A stretch of DNA of 48,883 nucleotides, taken from positions 1 to 48,883 of the forward strand of contig JBOFEA010000016.1 of NCBI GenBank assembly GCA_051647535.1, given 5' to 3'. Of this stretch, positions 43,516 to 48,883 are shown one piece after another. Both the position numbers and the translations under genes were made by a program. The notes below the pieces were generated by a model. That model was not told the DNA's origin and made no database searches. It was given only the letters and a program-made list of their open reading frames with translations. Positions within the stretch are counted from its first letter, which is position 1, and the number at the start of each line of letters is the position of its first letter. This DNA comes from Brevinema_A sp051647535. GTDB taxonomy: Bacteria > Spirochaetota > Brevinematia > Brevinematales > Brevinemataceae.

Positions 43516-44289
43516 CTATTCATCGAGATTTTCACCACGTTTCTCATTAACACCTAAGAATGAATTTAATCGCTCTCTTAAAATTGCAGGATTGTCTCCG
43601 GCTTGAATAGACAGCACGCCTTCGAGAATAATTTCTTTCATTAAGACTTCATCAGCGTTATAAGCATGAAGTTTTGCCGCCATAGGAATACAAATCCAGT
43701 TTGCCAAAATCGAACCATAAAGTGTAGTAATAAGAGCAACCGCCATACCTCGTCCTAACGACGCTGTATCAGACAAATTACCTAACAACGCAATCAATCC
43801 CACCAATGTTCCGATCATTCCGAATGCAGGAGCAAAAGAACCCCAATCTTCAAATACTTTAATATAATGACCATGCCTTTCATCAAGTTTATTAATTTCA
43901 TTGTACATAATACGCTTTACAACTTCAGGATCTGTACCGTCAACAACCAAACGAATAGCTTTTTTAAGAAAAGGATCAGGAATTTCAGACACATGATCTT
44001 CTAATGACAATACCCCTTCTTTTCTTGCTTTTTCACCAAATGTCAGTAGTGTATCTATTAATGCTCCTAATTCTTGTTGAGGATTTTTAAATACTAAAGA
44101 CATTAAGAAGACTAATTTTGTTGAACGTTCCCAAGGATTTGCAAGCATAGTAGCACCAACAGAACCTCCAATAGTAATCAAAATCGAAGTAAGATCCCAA
44201 TAGGGAGCAAGAGAACCTGCAGAAATAAACATTCCGCCAAACATTAATAATGCACAAACTACCAAGCCGATTATCGACCCTCTTTCCAT
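43516..44289 (-). CDS. motA: Flagellar motor stator protein MotA
   Basis: Four transmembrane segments: two near the start (IIGLVVCALLMFGGMFISAG, TSILITIGGSVGATMLA) and two after the cytoplasmic loop (SFAPAFGMIGTLVGLIALLG, MAVALITTLYGSILANWI). The cytoplasmic loop carries the charged residues that touch FliG. The Pro of FAPAFGM is the conserved channel proline. GGAGGA precedes the ATG at good spacing. It forms the A5B2 stator with MotB. Confidence 0.96.
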   Translation of the reverse strand: MERGSIIGLVVCALLMFGGMFISAGSLAPYWDLTSILITIGGSVGATMLANPWERSTKLVFLMSLVFKNPQQELGALIDTLLTFGEKARKEGVLSLEDHVSEIPDPFLKKAIRLVVDGTDPEVVKRIMYNEINKLDERHGHYIKVFEDWGSFAPAFGMIGTLVGLIALLGNLSDTASLGRGMAVALITTLYGSILANWICIPMAAKLHAYNADEVLMKEIILEGVLSIQAGDNPAILRERLNSFLGVNEKRGENLDE

Positions 44290-44442
44290 AAACTATTCCT
44301 CCAACATTATCTCTTATAAAACCTTGTTAATAAAAAGAAACGACAGCGTCTGCTCATTAGATTCATTATAACGGACAATTGCATTCGACAATTTGTTCAA
44401 TACTCTGCAGTTTCTTCATACCGATTTATTCCGGATTATATA

Positions 44443-44673
44443 CTATGGTTTAGAATCTGAATTTAACTTAATATTTGCCTTCACTAACGCTTTATAAAAA
44501 CTTCCAGCCAAAAAATTAGAGAATTTCTTCTCAATAATATTCTGATCTTCCTTAACCAAATATTTTTTTCCGGAATTCATTACAATTACTGTATCAGGAT
44601 TGCTTTCGATCATTTCTACCTGATAAGGATTAATTGAAATTTTACTATTATTCAATCGTGTTAATTCGATCAT
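44443..44673 (-). CDS. flbD: FlbD family flagellar protein
   Basis: The small protein matches the FlbD pattern: MIELTRLNNSKISINPYQVE followed by MIESNPDTVIVMNSGKKYLV, then a basic tail. The role is undefined, but it is conserved between flgE and motA in spirochaetes and Firmicutes. A GTG at 44679 overlaps the AGAGG site, so ATG 44673 is chosen (76 aa). A 153-base gap to motA contains no further convincing gene. Confidence 0.92.
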   Translation of the reverse strand: MIELTRLNNSKISINPYQVEMIESNPDTVIVMNSGKKYLVKEDQNIIEKKFSNFLAGSFYKALVKANIKLNSDSKP

Positions 44674-44758
44674 GAACACCTCTTTCTGTAAAATTTTTCG
44701 AGATTATTACACCATTATGGAGATATTTCTAACTCCGGCCGTGCTCAAAAGAAAAACC

Positions 44759-46132
44759 TTAACGTTTCAAATTTAACACTTCTTGAAGCATATTATCACT
44801 GGTTGTAATGACACGGGAATTAGATTGGAACCCTCTTTCTGTGACGATCATATCAGTAAATGTTTCTGATAAATCAACGTTAGACATTTCCAATGCTCCT
44901 ACATACATAGTACCTCTTCCCATTGTTCCGGCTTCACCGATTAATGCAGTACCGGAGTTATTAGACGCTTTAAATAATGAATTTCCGGATTTCTCCAAAC
45001 CCATTGGATTCGCAAAAGACGAAACCGCAATTTGTCCTAATGGACGACGAACACCATTATCCATAATTCCGGTTATTGTACCGCTATCATCAATATTAAA
45101 GCTTTCCATATAACCCATTGCATTTCCATTTTGGAAGTAAGCTTCTGTCGTAAACCGAGAAGCAAATTGAGTAATAGAATTTCTTACACTACCGACTTCT
45201 CCTAATTCCAAATTAAAGGTTTGGGTCGTTCCGTCAGGATGATCATAAGAAACTTGTGCTACAAGCATTCCTTCACCATCTGTAGTATTTGCTTCACCGG
45301 CATTTTCGGTAACAGCTGCAATAGTGCCGTTAGTATTGAAAGTAAGATTTAAAACATTATTGGTATCCAATTTTGGAGTGTCAATACTGACCCGCAAATT
45401 TTGTACTGTATTTCCATCTTTATCATTCATAGATAACGACATAGCCCATTCATTCAATCCTTGTTTTTCAAAATTACTTGATAAACGCCAATTATTCCCA
45501 TACGAATCAAAAACATCAATAGATGTTCCATGCGTCCCAGCTATACGTTCTGCTTGACCGGCATTTGGATCCAATACAGATGCTGTTGAATCCAAATTAG
45601 AACGAAACCTCACAGCATTTGTTTCTTTAGCTTCTACTTTTTGACCGGCTTCAATTCTTAAATCTCCAATAGGAACAGTTGTATTTACAACATAATCCCC
45701 TGTATCCATCAATTCCGAAGCCCAACCTTGAACTCTCAATCCGTTTGCATTGACCAACGTTCCATCTCTATCAACGGTAAAATTACCATTCCGTGTATGA
45801 AACTCTTTATCACCATCCCGCACCACAAAAAAACCTTCTCCGGTAATAGCAATATCAGTATTTTTCCCGGTTGTCTGCAATGAACCCTGCGTCATTAAGG
45901 TGTCAATAGATGCCACACTCATACCAAGACCTACTTGTTTAGGATTAATACCGCCTCTATTTTCATTAGGACGAGCAGCACCGGATGCTGTTTGCGAAAG
46001 TATGTCTTGAAACGTCACTCTACCCTTCTTAAAACCGGTAGTATTAACATTAGATACGTTATTACCAATCACATCCATCCGCGTTTGGTGATTTTGAAGT
46101 CCGGAAACACCGGAATATAAAGAACGCAACAT
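44759..46132 (-). CDS. flgE: Flagellar hook protein FlgE without cysteine
   Basis: The N-terminal LRSLYSGVSGLQNHQTRMDV and NNVSNVNTTGFKKGRV and the C-terminal ERGFQSNSRVITTSDNMLQE are standard hook rod-family ends. ATG 46132 has GGAG six bases upstream, giving 457 aa; a GTG four codons upstream overlaps that site. With this start Lys165 lies in GQKVEA and Asn179 in RFRSNLD, the positions used in spirochaete hook cross-linking. The cross-linking Cys178 is Ser, coded TCT at 45601-45599, and the whole protein has no Cys. The domain between the ends is normal. It polymerises into the hook joining motor and periplasmic filament. Confidence 0.95.
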   Translation of the reverse strand: MLRSLYSGVSGLQNHQTRMDVIGNNVSNVNTTGFKKGRVTFQDILSQTASGAARPNENRGGINPKQVGLGMSVASIDTLMTQGSLQTTGKNTDIAITGEGFFVVRDGDKEFHTRNGNFTVDRDGTLVNANGLRVQGWASELMDTGDYVVNTTVPIGDLRIEAGQKVEAKETNAVRFRSNLDSTASVLDPNAGQAERIAGTHGTSIDVFDSYGNNWRLSSNFEKQGLNEWAMSLSMNDKDGNTVQNLRVSIDTPKLDTNNVLNLTFNTNGTIAAVTENAGEANTTDGEGMLVAQVSYDHPDGTTQTFNLELGEVGSVRNSITQFASRFTTEAYFQNGNAMGYMESFNIDDSGTITGIMDNGVRRPLGQIAVSSFANPMGLEKSGNSLFKASNNSGTALIGEAGTMGRGTMYVGALEMSNVDLSETFTDMIVTERGFQSNSRVITTSDNMLQEVLNLKR

Positions 46133-46182
46133 ATCTTTCTCCACTTTGATTATTTTATTTTTTTATCTATTTTTGATAACAA

Positions 46183-46210
46183 AAACTGTACTGTTAATTA
46201 TTAACAGTTT
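46183..46210 (-). promoter_or_regulatory. Hairpin between flgD and flgE
   Basis: ACTGTTAAT-T-ATTAACAGT (46190-46208) is a perfect palindrome. An alternative pairing AAAACTGT/ACAGTTTT uses the flanks. On the minus strand it is followed by acAGTTTTTG, which resembles a weak terminator or RNA-stability element between two operon genes. Confidence 0.5.
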
Positions 46211-46214
46211 TGAA

Positions 46215-46688
46215 CTATACCAACATCTCCGTCACTTCCGTCACATCTTTTAAATGAACTGTCTGTCCGTCTGCTTTAATATAACTATTGCCGTCTTTAA
46301 TAATTACAGATTCTACTTGACCGGTTCTTACGTTTCCACCCGTGTCAGCCCAAGAAACTTGTTTGCCTACTAAAGAAACCGACTTGGTAAAATCAAACTC
46401 TTTAGTAAATTTTGCTATATTATCAGCTACGGAACTCATTTGTTTTAATGAGGTAAATTGAGCCATTTGTCCAATGAACGCTTTATCATCCATTGGTTTG
46501 GTCGGATCCTGCGTTTTCAACTGCGTCACAAGAAGATGTAGGAAATCAGCCTCTCCTAAAGAATTTTTACTAACAATTTCTTGTTTAGCCTTTAATTGAG
46601 TATTAAAAGAATCTACTTTTTGGTTGAGCATGCGTTTTTCAGACTCACTGATATTTGAAGGAAACATTTGTGATACAGCATTTATCAT
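46215..46688 (-). CDS. flgD: Flagellar hook scaffold protein FlgD
   Basis: FlgD caps the growing hook and is then replaced by the filament junction. The N-terminal signature ADFLHLLVTQLKTQDPTKPM, then AFIGQMAQFTSLKQM, is unmistakable. A short C-terminal beta region follows (GKQVSWADTGGNVRTGQVES). At 157 aa it is a compact spirochaete-type FlgD without the large C-terminal domain of enteric proteins. GGAG precedes the ATG. It lies between fliK and flgE. Confidence 0.95.
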   Translation of the reverse strand: MINAVSQMFPSNISESEKRMLNQKVDSFNTQLKAKQEIVSKNSLGEADFLHLLVTQLKTQDPTKPMDDKAFIGQMAQFTSLKQMSSVADNIAKFTKEFDFTKSVSLVGKQVSWADTGGNVRTGQVESVIIKDGNSYIKADGQTVHLKDVTEVTEMLV

Positions 46689-46717
46689 TATTATTCTCCT
46701 TTTTCTTTAGTGAAGTG

Positions 46718-48061
46718 TTAAGCAGTAAAATCAACTAAAGAATCACTTAATATTTTTTTTCTTTCAATCGGTGCACCTGATAAATCAGATGATTTACGAA
46801 CCGCATATATTGGTTCTAAAGGTTCGTCTTGTTCCGCGAAATCATTTCGACCACCTAATTCTACATCAACATTAGACAAACGAATTCCTGCTTGAGCAAG
46901 AGACTCCCTCAAATTATCAATATTTTGTTCAAAAAAGAGCTTTGCCTCAGGTGTTTCCACAACAACTTTTCCCAACATAATACTATCTTCCATCACAAAA
47001 GAAAGCTTCATTTTTCCCAATTCAGGAGGTGTCAATTTCATTTGAAGCTCGCTTCCTCCATCCTGCAGAATAATAGCAGCCTTTCCTGAAACAGACTGCA
47101 TTAAGGCATCAACTTGAACTCTCGTAACAGCAGAAGATAAAGATGTATAAAGCTTTTGAGCAGCCGTATTGTATTTATCAGACACACCTCCAAATAACTG
47201 TACTTCAGCTACAAACGACTTAGTATCCTGTGGTGTTTCAGACAAATTCTCCGCATCAATCTGCTCTAATGTAAGGGGAGGGTCTTCTAATTTAGAAACT
47301 TCGCTTTTAGAAACGTCACTGCGTAAATCTTTTATTGTAAAGTTCTTTAATTCTAACTTATTATCATTTGATAATTCTACTGATTGGTCTGAATCAGAAG
47401 TTTGTGGAGAAAATTCAAAAATTTCTGTCCCAGCATCAACAGCTTTCCATTCGCTCGAAGATAAATCTAATTTCGCATCCGATAATTCAGAATTGTCCCC
47501 CAATAGCGGTGCTATTTCTTCATTCAGTAAATTATTCATTTGATCCGTTAAATTACTTAATACATCATAATAATTTGTATTAATCATATGTTTTTGAGGT
47601 GGAGTGCCTTCCAGTACAAAAGACATTTGATTAATCAGATTTTGAAACTCTTCTAAAGAAAACGCTTGTGTCAAATTATTTTGCTGGATAAAGGAAAGCA
47701 TGTTTTGAAAAGAATTAACAAATTCAGATAATTCGCTTCCTTCAATACTCAATTCTTCTTCAAAATTATTAAAAAATTCTTCTATTAATCCGGATATATT
47801 TTCTAAAAGCGAAAAATCATACGCAGAGCCGGTATTTTTATCCGAATATTTTTCGACAAATTCATTAATAGTTTTCTGTAATTCTTTGATATTTTTTTTT
47901 GAATTTGAAGAATGATCAGATTGTCGAATCTGATCCCTCAGTTCATTTTGCTGTGAAAAAGCTTTGTCAAAATATTTGCTGAAATTTTTTGATGATTTAT
48001 TCGATTGAGGAAAAACAGAACGAGATACTGTACTATTAGAAAAACTTAAACGTTCTAGCAT
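46718..48061 (-). CDS. fliK: FliK-like hook-length control protein
   Basis: The C-terminal domain (about residues 325-410) matches FliK: LQMKLTPPELGKMKLSFVME, then FFEQNIDNLRESLAQAGIRL followed by NVDVELGG. The preceding 320 residues are polar, Ser/Asn/Glu-rich and poorly conserved, as expected for the ruler part that is exported and measures hook length. A GTG at 48067 is inside the SD region, so ATG 48061 with GAGGAG is chosen (447 aa). It is the first gene of the flagellar block. Confidence 0.88.
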   Translation of the reverse strand: MLERLSFSNSTVSRSVFPQSNKSSKNFSKYFDKAFSQQNELRDQIRQSDHSSNSKKNIKELQKTINEFVEKYSDKNTGSAYDFSLLENISGLIEEFFNNFEEELSIEGSELSEFVNSFQNMLSFIQQNNLTQAFSLEEFQNLINQMSFVLEGTPPQKHMINTNYYDVLSNLTDQMNNLLNEEIAPLLGDNSELSDAKLDLSSSEWKAVDAGTEIFEFSPQTSDSDQSVELSNDNKLELKNFTIKDLRSDVSKSEVSKLEDPPLTLEQIDAENLSETPQDTKSFVAEVQLFGGVSDKYNTAAQKLYTSLSSAVTRVQVDALMQSVSGKAAIILQDGGSELQMKLTPPELGKMKLSFVMEDSIMLGKVVVETPEAKLFFEQNIDNLRESLAQAGIRLSNVDVELGGRNDFAEQDEPLEPIYAVRKSSDLSGAPIERKKILSDSLVDFTA

Positions 48062-48154
48062 AAACACTCCTCAAAATTGTATTGTTAAATTAAAATTAAC
48101 CTTAATAATTTTCGGAATTTATCAAAAAAACATTAGAAAATAACCATTCACAAC

Positions 48155-48184
48155 AAAAAAAAGCCACCTCATAAAGAATAGCTT
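48155..48184 (-). terminator. Terminator-like hairpin in the flagellar operon leader
   Basis: AAGCTATT (48184-48177) pairs with GGTGGCTT (48168-48161) with several G-U pairs and an 8-base loop, followed by a run of T (48160-48155). It lies about 30-55 bases after the predicted start and about 95 bases before fliK. Confidence 0.45.
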
Positions 48185-48216
48185 ATAAAAAGAAAACCAT
48201 ACCGATAAATCTTCAG

Positions 48217-48245
48217 ACTATATATCATATACTCATATCTATCAA
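48217..48245 (-). promoter_or_regulatory. Sigma-70 promoter of the flagellar operon
   Basis: TTGATA (48245-48240) and TATAGT (48222-48217) are 17 bases apart, giving a start near 48210 and a leader of about 150 bases before fliK. No sigma-28 element with correct spacing is seen, so the block appears to use the housekeeping sigma, as in other spirochaetes. The rest of the 314-base gap between fliK and the next gene holds only the leader hairpin and the neighbouring terminator. Confidence 0.6.
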
Positions 48246-48297
48246 AAAGTTATCTATTGCTTTCTGATATTACATTATATTACAGCATCATATCCAC

Positions 48298-48329
48298 AAA
48301 AAAAACGGAATGAAATTTCTCTCATTCCG
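48298..48329 (-). terminator. Terminator of the gene at the right edge
   Basis: CGGAATGA (minus strand, 48329-48322) pairs with TCATTCCG (48313-48306) around an 8-base loop and is followed by eight T residues (48305-48298). It is 46 bases downstream of the 48376 gene stop. Confidence 0.85.
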
Positions 48330-48375
48330 CTTTCTTTAATATTTAATTAAAATATATCCGATTACAATACAAAAT

Positions 48376-48882
48376 CTATTTTAAAAACTCTTTCAAGTTT
48401 CCCTCATTAACAAACTGTTTAATCATATATTTCTTATCTCTTGCATTCCATTCTAATTCGATATAATTTCTATTTAAGTCATCAAAACCAACCAACTTGG
48501 TAATAACTTTATAAACTCCCAAGCCGTTCTTTGATATTCCTATCAATTCTATTCCTTGCGGATATACCTGTCCTTTATTATCAACTATATCAGCAATAGA
48601 ACCCATTACCTGCCCTACTACACTCTCATCCATTGGATCTTGTGCTTGTTCATTATTATAGTAAGGCTGAAACCAAACAATCTCTTTATTTCTCAAGACT
48701 ATTCCATTACCAAAACCAGCCCATTCAATACCAAAAGTTTGTACATATCCGAGGATCATTCCATATTCTTTCGGACCTTTTCTATCCAATGGCAACTCTT
48801 TTCCTGATTCCGTTCCCCACATACTTAAATACTGTGGATACACTTCTTCAAGTACTACTTGACCTTCTTCAGACAATTCCAT
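48376..48882 (-). CDS. Unidentified protein, cut by the window edge
   Basis: At least 168 residues are visible on the minus strand. The frame is open to the window end, so the Met at 48882 need not be the start and the protein is probably longer. The visible part is soluble, mixed alpha/beta, with many aromatic and Gly residues (YGMILGYVQTFGIEWAGFGN, KEIVWFQPYYNNEQAQDPMD) and a basic C-terminal tail ending NLKEFLK. No family is recognised. It has its own terminator and is separate from the flagellar operon. Confidence 0.6.
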   Translation of the reverse strand: MELSEEGQVVLEEVYPQYLSMWGTESGKELPLDRKGPKEYGMILGYVQTFGIEWAGFGNGIVLRNKEIVWFQPYYNNEQAQDPMDESVVGQVMGSIADIVDNKGQVYPQGIELIGISKNGLGVYKVITKLVGFDDLNRNYIELEWNARDKKYMIKQFVNEGNLKEFLK

Positions 48883-48883
48883 A

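Noticed and set aside
44290..44442. TATAAT and a 17-codon frame between flbD and motA
   Set aside because: The nearest -35-like element is 15 bases away and weak, and the mini-frame lacks a ribosome binding site. Read-through from flbD explains motA expression.
48186..48208. TAAA and ACCGATAA near the right edge, on the plus strand
   Set aside because: The spacer is only 12 bases or less and no plus-strand gene follows. It cannot be a working FliA promoter.
1..48883. CRISPR arrays, insertion sequences, prophage, replication origin
   Set aside because: No spaced repeats, transposase or integrase motifs, or clustered DnaA boxes were seen. rpmH-rnpA here is not next to dnaA.

Overview
The window looks like chromosome from an AT-rich spirochaete. 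The evidence is a periplasmic-flagella-type gene block (fliK-flgD-flgE-flbD-motA-motB), a FliA/WhiG sigma factor, a roughly 900-residue protein with GreA at its C-terminus, several spirochaete-style TPR proteins and a Bat-type von Willebrand factor pair. Base composition and codon use are uniform. I found no insertion sequence, prophage, CRISPR array or rRNA. A lineage such as Brevinema, Brachyspira or Borrelia relatives fits, but the species cannot be fixed from this sequence.

Layout. 1-2.6 kb, minus strand: the edge of a gene, a small lipoprotein, rarA and thyX. 2.7-9.4 kb, mostly plus: a membrane protein overlapping a transglutaminase-like/TPR protein, a gph-type phosphatase, acpS (minus), a short sigma-70 factor behind a consensus sigma-28 promoter, then the frr-uppS-cdsA operon. 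9.4-12.7 kb, minus: a consensus promoter drives tRNA-Phe, rpmH and an rnpA-yidD fusion; next are a glycosyltransferase and the Fe-S carrier mrp, whose junction carries a 77-bp tandem duplication. 12.8-15.1 kb, plus: ymdB, a small unknown gene, a DUF554 gene and an ankyrin gene. 15.1-17.1 kb, minus: the Bat pair. 17.3-21.1 kb, plus: a TPR/membrane protein, miaB and tldD. 21.1-26.0 kb, mixed: an orphan FecCD permease, a membrane protein with fliA, hpf, ptsH, a CvpA-like gene, a structured 6S-like RNA candidate and phoH. 26.2-27.7 kb, plus: a DUF4340 protein and its neighbour. 27.8-41.6 kb, minus: rseP, rlmB-type methyltransferase, ackA, metG, a small membrane protein, a DUF2723 protein, giant greA, a TPR protein and a lytic transglycosylase. 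41.7-48.1 kb, minus: trxB and the flagellar block. The right edge holds the end of an unknown protein.

How the genes work together. Flagellar expression links two distant loci. FliA (22.8 kb) should recognise the TAAA-N15-GCCGATAA site at 6.14 kb, placing a second sigma factor under flagellar control. That factor has an unusual four-cysteine insert between regions 1.2 and 2. The flagellar block has its own sigma-70 promoter, a terminator-like hairpin in its leader and another hairpin between flgD and flgE. Its FlgE has Ser at position 178, where spirochaete hooks normally carry the Cys that forms the lysinoalanine cross-link, although Lys165 and Asn179 are kept.

Best leads: the cysteine-free FlgE, the RnpA-YidD fusion behind a tRNA, the FliA-to-sigma cascade with its Cys insert, the rod-shaped RNA beside phoH, and the glycosyltransferase/mrp junction duplication that creates a chimeric mini-ORF.
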